NCBI GenBank assembly: GCA_934661715.1
Contig: CAKUJL010000117.1
Location: forward strand, 1-5,294
Direction of reading: 5' to 3'
DNA length: 5,294 nucleotides
Origin: an uncultured Oscillospiraceae bacterium
GTDB taxonomy: Bacteria > Bacillota > Clostridia > Oscillospirales > Oscillospiraceae
This document shows positions 1-4,658 of the stretch, piece by piece. The position numbers were made by a program, and so were the translations under genes. Numbering within the stretch: position 1 is the stretch's first letter; every line of letters starts with the position of its first letter. The notes under the pieces were generated by a model. It made no database searches and was not told the DNA's origin. It saw only the letters and a program-made list of their open reading frames with translations.

Positions 1-480
1 CAGGAGGATCTGATCTCGATCGGCACGATCGGCCTCATCAAAGGCATCTCCACATTCGACGCCAGCAAAGGCGCAAGGCTCGCTACCTATGCGGCCAGAT
101 GTGTAGAAAATGAGATCCTCATGCATTTCCGCGCTCAGAAGAAGACGGCTTCGGATGTTTCGCTTTCGGAGTGCATCGAGACGGGGAAGGACGGAACATC
201 CCTGTCGCTTCTCGACGTCATCGACACCGACGAGGACCTGTTTGAGGACCTGAGCGCACGCGAGCTTCACGCGCAGCTGCGGCGGACGATCGACGAGGTT
301 CTCTCGCCGCGCGAAAAGGAGATCATCACGCTGCGCTACGGTCTTGCCAACCAGCCGCCGCAGACCCAGCGCGAGATCGCCGCCCGCTGCGATATCAGCC
401 GGAGCTATGTATCGCGCATTGAGAAAAAGGCGCTCAAAAAGCTCGAAGACGCGCTTTCTGCCTACCGGCCGGAGGATTAG
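1..480 (+). CDS. sigK: RNA polymerase sporulation sigma factor SigK, 5'-truncated by window edge
   Basis: Late mother-cell sigma factor that directs RNA polymerase to coat and spore-maturation promoters. The reading frame is open from base 1 and ends at TAG 478-480, giving 159 visible residues. Compared with SigK of about 230-240 residues, roughly the first 75-80 (pro-sequence and start of region 2) lie outside the window. Visible parts are sigma region 2 ([13 protein letters not shown] at fragment residues 2-14, then LATYAARCVENEILMHFR at 27-44), a linker with the SLLDVIDTDED block (69-79), and region 4 with the helix-turn-helix TQREIAARCDISRSYVSRIE (122-141). The RSYVSRIEKKALKKL ending is typical of SigK rather than SigE, SigF or SigG. 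The frame is continuous across the region-2 stretch where a skin element splits the gene in some sporulators. Its promoter is outside the window. It converges on nth and ends 8 nt before a terminator hairpin. SigE is the main alternative, but a clear SigE is encoded at 3808-4515. Confidence 0.93.
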   Translation, partial: QEDLISIGTIGLIKGISTFDASKGARLATYAARCVENEILMHFRAQKKTASDVSLSECIETGKDGTSLSLLDVIDTDEDLFEDLSARELHAQLRRTIDEVLSPREKEIITLRYGLANQPPQTQREIAARCDISRSYVSRIEKKALKKLEDALSAYRPED

Positions 481-488
481 ACAAAAGC

Positions 489-527
489 AAACCGGAAGAC
501 CTCCCGAGCGGGAGGCCTTCCGGTTTT
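489..527. terminator. Bidirectional intrinsic terminator between sigK and nth
   Basis: The arms at 489-506 and 509-526 pair over 17-18 positions with a single A/C mismatch (499/516) and a tight GAGC loop (506-509). Four T follow on the + strand (524-527). On the - strand the stem is followed by TTTGCTTTTG. It lies in the 59 nt between the two convergent stop codons, so it can end sigK from the left and nth from the right. The 3' T tract is short in both directions, but the stem is very GC-rich and strong. Confidence 0.88.
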
Positions 528-539
528 GTATGCGGGAAA

Positions 540-1175
540 TCATTCGCCGGAAAAGCTCCGGCAGTACACGGCCAGCGGACAGGCTTCGCACTTTGGCCGC
601 CTCGCGACGCACACGGCTCTACCAAACAGCACCAGACGGTGGCAGAAGTCGGACGATTCCTCCGGCGGCAGGATGGCGCGAAGCTGCGTCTCGACCTTCG
701 CCGGGTCCTTGCCCTCGGCCAGACCCAGAAGGTTCGTGATGCGGATGCAGTGCGTGTCACAGACGACGCTGCCGGGCGTTTTGTAGATGTCGCCCAGAAG
801 AAGGTTCGCCGTCTTGCGCCCGACGCCGGGGAGGGACAGGAGCGCTTCCATCGTTCCGGGCACTTTGCCGCCGAACTGCTCTCGCAGCATCTGGCAGGCC
901 AGAACAATATCCCGCGCCTTGTGCTTATAAAAGCCGCACGAGCGGACATAGTCCTCGACCTCGGCAATGTCGGCATCCGCGAAGGCATCGAGCGTCGGAA
1001 AGCGTTCAAAAAGCGCCGGCGTGATCTTATTGACGCGCTCGTCGGTACACTGCGCGGACAGGCGCACGGCGATCATGAGCTCATAGTCCTTTTTGTATTG
1101 CAGGGCGCAGACGGGGTCGGGGTAGGCCTCTTTCAGCGCGGCGATGATGTGCGTGACGCGGTCTTGCAGTTCCAT
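540..1175 (-). CDS. nth: Endonuclease III, DNA glycosylase/AP lyase with 4Fe-4S cluster
   Basis: Base-excision repair enzyme that removes oxidised pyrimidines and cleaves the abasic site by beta-elimination. The 211-residue length is normal for Nth. Visible hallmarks are LSAQCTDERVNK (39-50), the helix-hairpin-helix LPGVGRKTANLLL (115-127) with the expected catalytic Lys121, the catalytic Asp140 in CDTHCIRI, and the iron-sulfur ligands Cys189, Cys196, Cys199 and Cys205 with exact C-x6-C-x2-C-x5-C spacing. All key residues are present, so it should be active. The reading frame extends upstream to 1310, but the start at 1175 is chosen because GGAGG (1187-1183 on the minus strand) sits 7 nt before this ATG, the family similarity begins here, and the longer form would run through the gene's own promoter. 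It is divergent from rarA and convergent with sigK, so it is transcribed alone. Confidence 0.96.
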   Translation of the reverse strand: MELQDRVTHIIAALKEAYPDPVCALQYKKDYELMIAVRLSAQCTDERVNKITPALFERFPTLDAFADADIAEVEDYVRSCGFYKHKARDIVLACQMLREQFGGKVPGTMEALLSLPGVGRKTANLLLGDIYKTPGSVVCDTHCIRITNLLGLAEGKDPAKVETQLRAILPPEESSDFCHRLVLFGRAVCVARRPKCEACPLAVYCRSFSGE

Positions 1176-1194
1176 GGTTCGTCCTCCGAAGGTC

Positions 1195-1218
1195 GATTCT
1201 GGAGAATCAAAAATTCTC
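1195..1218 (-). repeat. Overlapping inverted repeats in the nth leader
   Basis: GATTCT (1195-1200) pairs perfectly with AGAATC (1203-1208) across two bases. GAGAAT (1202-1207) also pairs with ATTCTC (1213-1218) across five bases. The two stems share the middle arm and are therefore mutually exclusive. They lie between the proposed nth start site (near 1220) and its ribosome site (1187-1183). They could be a protein-binding dyad or alternative leader hairpins, or chance in an AT-rich stretch. No known regulator motif is recognised. Confidence 0.35.
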
Positions 1219-1226
1219 TGATCTAC

Positions 1227-1255
1227 AGTATAGCACGTTTTTCGCGCCGTGAAAA
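1227..1255 (-). promoter_or_regulatory. Probable SigA promoter for nth
   Basis: On the minus strand, TTTTCA (1255-1250, 4 of 6 matches to TTGACA) is followed after 17 nt by TATACT (1232-1227, 5 of 6 matches to TATAAT). Transcription would begin near 1220, giving a leader of about 45 nt before the nth ATG. It stands back to back with the rarA promoter. Confidence 0.66.
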
Positions 1256-1277
1256 GAAGCGCCGGGAGAAACGGCGG

Positions 1278-1306
1278 TTGTAATTTCGCGGCAGGTTTGG
1301 TATAAT
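1278..1306 (+). promoter_or_regulatory. SigA-type extended -10 promoter for the rarA operon
   Basis: TTGTAA (1278-1283) and a perfect TATAAT (1301-1306) are separated by 17 nt. TGG immediately before the -10 supplies the extended -10 TGn element. Transcription should start near 1313, leaving a leader of about 27 nt that contains little more than the ribosome site. This suggests constitutive vegetative expression with no leader control. Confidence 0.85.
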
Positions 1307-1339
1307 TCAAACAAATGAACGAACAGGAGGCGGCAAAGC

Positions 1340-2599
1340 ATGTATCAGCCGCTGGCAGACGCGCTTCGGCCGCAGGAACTGGATGATGTTTGTGGTCAGG
1401 CGCATATTCTGGGGGAAAACGGCCTGCTGCGCCGCATCATCGACTCCGGCAGCATCCCCAACATGATCTTCTACGGCCCGTCCGGCACGGGCAAGACGAC
1501 CGTTGCGAACATCATCGCAAAGCGCACGCACCGCAAGCTCTGCAAGCTCAACGCGACGACGGCGTCCTCGGGCGATATCAAGGAAATCTACGCGCAGCTG
1601 GACACGTTTCTGGCCCCGAACGGCGTGCTTTTGTATCTGGACGAAATTCAGTACTTCAACAAAAAGCAGCAGCAGACGTTACTCGAGTACATCGAAAACG
1701 GCAAGATCACGCTCATCGCGTCCACGACGGAAAACCCGTATTTTTATGTCTACAACGCGATTTTGTCGCGCTCGACGGTTTTTGAATTCAAGCCCGTGCC
1801 GCCAGAGGAGTCTCTGCGGGCCATCGAGCGGGCGGTAAAAGCCCTGGAGCAGCAAAACGGCGTGACGGCAGACGCGGAAGAAGGCGTGCTTTCCTACATT
1901 GCGCAGGCCTGCGGCGGCGATATCCGAAAGGCGATGAACGCGGTGGAGCTTTTGTTCTCGGCCAGCGCCAGAAAGGACGGGAAGCTCACGCTGAGCCTTG
2001 CCGACGCAAAGCAGATCACGCAGCGCTCTGCCATGCGCTATGACCGGGCAGGGGACGAGCACTACGACGATTTGTCCGCGCTTATGAAATCCATCCGCGG
2101 TTCCGATCCCGACGCGGCCATCCACTATCTGGCGCGGTTTCTGGAGGCGGGAGACCTGCCTTCGGCGTGCCGGCGGATCCTCTGCTCGGCGTGCGAGGAC
2201 ATTGGTCTGGCCTACCCGCAGGCGATCGCCATCGTCAAGGCCTGCGTCGACAGTGCGCTGCAATTGGGTCTTCCGGAGGCGCGGCTTCCGCTGGCGGACG
2301 CGGTGATCCTGCTTGCGACCGCGCCGAAATCCAACTCCGGCTGCGTGGCCATCGACCGGGCGATCCACGACGTCAAGACCGGCAAAACCGGCAATATCCC
2401 GCGCCAGCTTCAGAACGTCCACGCCGACGGCACGGGCTTTGAGCGCGAACAGGGATATCTGTACCCGCACAATTATCCCCACGCGTGGGTGCGCCAGCAG
2501 TACCTGCCGGACGAAATCAAGGACCGGCGCTACTATGAATACGGCGACAACAAAACCGAGCAGGCGGCAAAACGCTACTGGGACGAGATCAAAAAGTAG
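1340..2599 (+). CDS. rarA: Replication-associated recombination protein A, AAA+ ATPase (RarA/MgsA)
   Basis: Clamp-loader-like AAA+ ATPase of the RarA/MgsA/WRNIP1 family, acting at stalled replication forks. The 419-residue length is close to the family's usual size. Walker A is GPSGTGKT (46-53), Walker B is LLYLDE (97-102) followed by the family-typical IQYFNKKQQ, sensor 1 is TTEN (129-132), the arginine finger is likely Arg144 in LSRSTVFEF, and sensor 2 is in GGDIRKAMNAVE (192-203). The C-terminal part carries the RarA oligomerisation domain (YDRAGDEHYDDLSALMKSIRG, about 234-254; EDIGLAYPQA, about 286-295; YPHNYPHAWVRQQYLPDE, 375 onward). AGGAGG at 1325-1330 lies 9 nt before the ATG. It is the first gene of an operon with the DUF951 gene 15 nt downstream. 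The N-terminus is short before QAHILG, as is common in Firmicutes. DnaX or RuvB are excluded by the C-terminal domain. Confidence 0.95.
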   Translation: MYQPLADALRPQELDDVCGQAHILGENGLLRRIIDSGSIPNMIFYGPSGTGKTTVANIIAKRTHRKLCKLNATTASSGDIKEIYAQLDTFLAPNGVLLYLDEIQYFNKKQQQTLLEYIENGKITLIASTTENPYFYVYNAILSRSTVFEFKPVPPEESLRAIERAVKALEQQNGVTADAEEGVLSYIAQACGGDIRKAMNAVELLFSASARKDGKLTLSLADAKQITQRSAMRYDRAGDEHYDDLSALMKSIRGSDPDAAIHYLARFLEAGDLPSACRRILCSACEDIGLAYPQAIAIVKACVDSALQLGLPEARLPLADAVILLATAPKSNSGCVAIDRAIHDVKTGKTGNIPRQLQNVHADGTGFEREQGYLYPHNYPHAWVRQQYLPDEIKDRRYYEYGDNKTEQAAKRYWDEIKK

Positions 2600-2614
2600 A
2601 GTGGAGGACGCGCA

Positions 2615-2812
2615 ATGGACGTACAGCTGGGCGATATTCTCATCATGAAAAAGGAGCATCCCTGCGGCGAAAAGCGCTGGCTGGTCCTGCGCACGGGCAT
2701 GGATTTCCGGCTCCGGTGCATGGGCTGCGGGCACGAGGTGATGCTGCCGCGGTCGAAGGCGGAAAAGAACATCCGGCAGATCGTGCGCGAAAGCACGCAG
2801 GAGAAGACCTGA
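2615..2812 (+). CDS. Small DUF951 family protein, function unknown
   Basis: A 65-residue protein of the small DUF951 family common in Firmicutes, without an established function. Features in order are a beta-rich start (VQLGDILIMKKEHPCG, residues 3-18), the segment WLVLRTGMDFRLRC (22-35), a CMGCGHEVMLPR block (35-46) and a basic, helical tail with KNIRQIV (51-57). Cys17, Cys35, Cys38 and perhaps His40 could bind a metal, which is an inference. There is no signal peptide or membrane segment, so it is likely cytosolic. GGAGG (2603-2607) sits 7 nt before the ATG, and the gene begins 15 nt after the rarA stop with no promoter between them, so co-transcription with rarA is expected. A terminator follows 59 nt after its stop. 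Confidence 0.85.
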   Translation: MDVQLGDILIMKKEHPCGEKRWLVLRTGMDFRLRCMGCGHEVMLPRSKAEKNIRQIVRESTQEKT

Positions 2813-2871
2813 GGCAGGCCCCATCGCGCGGGACTGCCGGAACTGAAAATACAAGTGCATTCGGGCGAACG

Positions 2872-2910
2872 AGCGGCCGTAATTCCTTTTGGAATTGCGA
2901 CCGCTTTTTT
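2872..2910 (+). terminator. Rho-independent terminator of the rarA-DUF951 operon
   Basis: The arms at 2872-2886 and 2891-2905 form a 15-position stem with one C/A mismatch and one G-U pair, closed by a TTTT loop. The right arm runs into six T (2905-2910). It separates the housekeeping operon from spoIIGA, and it argues against any spoIIGA start upstream of it, such as the in-frame ATG at 2855. Confidence 0.93.
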
Positions 2911-2929
2911 CTGCGCGTGGGGCTATACT
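2895..2929 (+). promoter_or_regulatory. Candidate long-spacer (Spo0A-type) promoter for spoIIGA-sigE
   Basis: TATACT (2924-2929) is a good -10 for a start near 2936, about 30 nt before the spoIIGA start codon. At normal spacing (16-18 nt) there is no acceptable -35. The best -35 is TTGCGA (2895-2900, 4 of 6), with a 23-nt spacer. The spoIIG promoter of Bacillus subtilis is known for a similarly long 22-bp spacer and needs phosphorylated Spo0A. GGGCGAA (2863-2869, 5 of 7 to the 0A box TGTCGAA) is a weak candidate binding site. The proposed -35 lies inside the right arm of the upstream terminator. The -10 is convincing; the -35 and Spo0A assignments are tentative. Confidence 0.42.
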
Positions 2930-2950
2930 TTGTCCGTAGGCAGATGCGGG

Positions 2951-2957
2951 AAGGAGG
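2951..2957 (+). promoter_or_regulatory. Ribosome binding site that selects a TTG start for spoIIGA
   Basis: AAGGAGG sits 8 nt before the in-frame TTG at 2966. No in-frame ATG lies near it. The nearest ATG (2944) is in another frame, and the in-frame ATG at 2855 is upstream of both the terminator and the promoter. Translation from TTG gives [12 protein letters not shown], which matches the usual hydrophobic start of SpoIIGA. Confidence 0.85.
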
Positions 2958-2965
2958 CGGGGGAC

Positions 2966-3811
2966 TTGCGGGTTTGCGCGGAGGCTCTTTTTGCGCTCAA
3001 CGCGGCGATCGACACGTCGCTTCTGGCGTGCAGCGCCCGTTTGTGCGGCGAACGGCTGCGATGGGGAAGGCTGGTGGCTTCCGGGGCGCTGGGCGGTGTG
3101 TACGCGGTGGCGGCGATTTTGCCGGGGGCGGGATTTTTGCGGCTGGCGGCAGTCGAGGCGTGCGCGGCGGTGCTTTTTTGTCTGGCAGCGTTCGGCGGAA
3201 GCAGGCGGCTATTTAGGCTCACGGCGTTCTTTTTCGCGCTGGCGGCGTGCTTCGCAGGGCTGGTGTTTGCCGTGACGCAGACAGCCGGGACAGGGCTTTT
3301 CCGGCTGCCGGGCGGCGGGCTGTATCCGGTGAACGCGGCGGGACTTCTTGCCGTGGGAGCGGTGCTGCTGGCCGCGTGCAGGCTGCTGTTTTCCGGCTTT
3401 GCGCAGCACACAAGGCGCGAGGTGCGGGAGCTGACGCTGGCGCTTTCCGGCCGGGGGGTTACGCTTCGCGCCCTTCTGGACACCGGAAACACGCTCAAAG
3501 ACCCCGTGACGAACGAGCCCGTGCTCGTCGCGAACTGGACAGCGGCGCAGACGCTTCTGCCCGGCGTTTCGCTCTGCGAGGCGGATTTTCGCCATGCGCC
3601 GGAGCTGATGCAAAGGCTGTCACGAGAAGCGCCGGACGTGCGCTGCCGCCTGCTCCCGTATCGCGCGGTCGGGGTCAGCGAGGGGCTTTTGCTTGCGGTG
3701 CGCTGCACGGTGCGGCAAAAGGACGGGCGCGTTCAAAAGGCGCTTGCGGCGTTTTCGCCCACGCCCGTTTCCGGCGGAGAATTTGAGGCGTTGACAGGAG
3801 GAAGGGTATGA
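2966..3811 (+). CDS. spoIIGA: SpoIIGA, membrane aspartic protease that processes pro-SigE
   Basis: Sporulation protease that cleaves the N-terminal pro-sequence of SigE in the mother cell after a signal from the forespore. From the TTG start the protein has 281 residues, somewhat shorter than the Bacillus protein of about 309. The N-terminal half has about five hydrophobic segments (roughly 4-21, 36-54, 58-75, 84-103, 122-142), as in the family's five-helix membrane domain. The cytoplasmic half carries the retroviral-like aspartic protease motif [11 protein letters not shown] (170-180) with catalytic Asp172, and the conserved [17 protein letters not shown] (229-245). The gene ends at TGA 3809-3811, overlapping the sigE ATG by 4 nt, so translation is probably coupled to that of its substrate. 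The N-terminal half is Ala/Leu/Gly-rich and weakly conserved, as is usual for this family. Confidence 0.93.
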   Translation: MRVCAEALFALNAAIDTSLLACSARLCGERLRWGRLVASGALGGVYAVAAILPGAGFLRLAAVEACAAVLFCLAAFGGSRRLFRLTAFFFALAACFAGLVFAVTQTAGTGLFRLPGGGLYPVNAAGLLAVGAVLLAACRLLFSGFAQHTRREVRELTLALSGRGVTLRALLDTGNTLKDPVTNEPVLVANWTAAQTLLPGVSLCEADFRHAPELMQRLSREAPDVRCRLLPYRAVGVSEGLLLAVRCTVRQKDGRVQKALAAFSPTPVSGGEFEALTGGRV

Positions 3812-4515
3812 AATTGGACATTCGGAAGCTTCTGCGGCTGCTCGGCATTTTGCAGCCGGAGAAAATCATGTACATCGGGGGAAGCGACATTCTGCCGCAG
3901 CCCCTGCCGCAGGAAAAGGAGCAGGCGCTTCTCAAAGAGCTGGCGGCCGGCAGCGAGGCGGCCAAACGGACGCTCATCGAGCACAATCTGCGGCTCGTCG
4001 TGTATCTGGCGCGGCGGTTTGAAAACACGGGCATCGGCATGGAGGACCTCATTTCCATCGGCACCATCGGGTTAATTAAGGCCGTGTCGACCTTCCGCGT
4101 CGACCGGAACATCAAGCTTGCGACCTATGCCTCGCGCTGCATCGAAAATGAGATTCTGATGTTCATCCGCAAAATTTCCGGCCAGAAGGCGGAGGTCTCG
4201 CTCGACGAGCCGATCAACACCGACTGGGACGGCAACGAGCTGCTGCTTTCCGACGTGCTGGGCACTGAAGCCGACACCGTCATGCGCCCGATGGAGGACG
4301 ATGTGGACCACGTGCTTTTGCATCAGGCGCTCGAAAAGCTTCCGGCGCGGGAGCTTCAGATCGTGCAGCTGCGCTTCGGACTTGGCGGCGGGAAGGAGAA
4401 AACGCAGAAGGAGGTCGCCGAGCTTCTGGGCATTTCGCAGTCGTATATTTCCAGACTCGAAAAGCGCATCATGCTTCGTCTGCGGCGGGAAATTTCGCGC
4501 CAGATGACCTGTTAA
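3808..4515 (+). CDS. sigE: RNA polymerase sporulation sigma factor SigE (pro-SigE)
   Basis: Early mother-cell sigma factor, made as an inactive membrane-associated precursor. The 235-residue protein has a basic, amphipathic pro-region ([20 protein letters not shown], 1-20) followed by [10 protein letters not shown]. By alignment with Bacillus SigE, cleavage would fall after Met21, leaving mature protein from Tyr22. Region 2 spans about 56-124 ([15 protein letters not shown] 61-75, [13 protein letters not shown] 79-91, [16 protein letters not shown] 104-119). The diagnostic SigE block [21 protein letters not shown] is at 133-153. Region 4 has the helix-turn-helix [20 protein letters not shown] (199-218). 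AGGAGG (3796-3801, inside spoIIGA) is 6 nt before the ATG, and the ATGA overlap links it to spoIIGA. No clear terminator follows the TAA. sigG, often next in Firmicutes, is absent here. Confidence 0.96.
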   Translation: MKLDIRKLLRLLGILQPEKIMYIGGSDILPQPLPQEKEQALLKELAAGSEAAKRTLIEHNLRLVVYLARRFENTGIGMEDLISIGTIGLIKAVSTFRVDRNIKLATYASRCIENEILMFIRKISGQKAEVSLDEPINTDWDGNELLLSDVLGTEADTVMRPMEDDVDHVLLHQALEKLPARELQIVQLRFGLGGGKEKTQKEVAELLGISQSYISRLEKRIMLRLRREISRQMTC

Positions 4516-4544
4516 CGGGACACGAACCGACAGAAAATTTCCTG

Positions 4545-4573
4545 TTGCCTGCGGGCGCAAGTTGTGCTATTAT
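4545..4573 (+). promoter_or_regulatory. Probable SigA extended -10 promoter for rex
   Basis: TTGCCT (4545-4550, 4 of 6) and TATTAT (4568-4573, 5 of 6) are separated by 17 nt, and TGC directly before the -10 provides the extended -10 element. Transcription should start near 4580, giving a leader of about 79 nt before the rex ATG. The promoter would let rex be expressed in vegetative cells independently of sporulation-specific spoIIGA-sigE. Confidence 0.75.
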
Positions 4574-4579
4574 TATAGC
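4566..4579 (+). repeat. Short inverted repeat over the rex -10 region
   Basis: GCTAT (4566-4570) and ATAGC (4575-4579) form a 5-bp perfect dyad with a TATT centre, covering the -10 element and reaching the expected start site. It is preceded by TTGTG (4562-4566), which resembles the outer half of a Rex site (TTGTG...CACAA), but the right half (GCGAT) does not match. It may be an operator overlapping the promoter or a by-product of AT-rich promoter sequence. Confidence 0.35.
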
Positions 4580-4584
4580 GATTC

Positions 4585-4608
4585 TTTTATCGATAAGTTT
4601 TATCGATA
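4585..4608 (+). repeat. Tandem and inverted TATCGATA repeat in the rex leader (candidate operator or hairpin)
   Basis: TTTTATCGATA occurs twice (4585-4595 and 4598-4608), separated by two bases, so the copies are 13 bp apart. The same bases also form a perfect 9-bp inverted repeat, TATCGATAA (4588-4596) and TTATCGATA (4600-4608), around GTT. Each half carries its own palindrome TATCGATA. It lies at about +8 to +28 from the proposed start, a common place for a repressor site. In RNA it could fold into an AU-rich stem. It does not match the Rex consensus, and I do not recognise the cognate protein. Confidence 0.6.
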
Positions 4609-4658
4609 TAGATTTGCTGGATGACACTGGCAATGCGCGGCGACAGGGGAGACACAGC

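Noticed and set aside
639..1283. 214-residue open frame on the plus strand
   Set aside because: Antisense to nth, whose catalytic and iron-sulfur residues are all present. No ribosome site or family resemblance; a GC-rich shadow.
1176..1310. 45-codon N-terminal extension of nth
   Set aside because: It covers the nth promoter and overlaps the rarA promoter, lacks similarity to endonuclease III, and a clear GGAGG marks the ATG at 1175.
1679..2860. 393-residue open frame on the minus strand
   Set aside because: Lies almost entirely antisense to rarA and the DUF951 gene, is rich in Arg/His/Ala as expected from the complement of GC-rich coding DNA, matches no family I recognise, and crosses the operon boundary.
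2855..2965. 37-codon N-terminal extension of spoIIGA from ATG 2855
   Set aside because: It would be translated through a strong terminator and the candidate promoter, has no good ribosome site, and the family-like N-terminus begins at the TTG at 2966 behind AAGGAGG.
3791..3796. Perfect TTGACA hexamer before sigE
   Set aside because: No -10 lies 16-18 nt downstream, and it abuts the sigE ribosome site inside the spoIIGA coding region; chance match.
4073..4080. TTAATTAA 8-bp palindrome with a rare TTA codon inside sigE
   Set aside because: It encodes the conserved region-2 residues L-I-K; an AT-rich codon choice alone gives no evidence of insertion or regulation.
4530..4545. ACAG...CTGT near-palindrome after sigE as a terminator
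   Set aside because: AT-rich weak stem with a mismatch, no loop of workable size and no T tract; it does not support termination.
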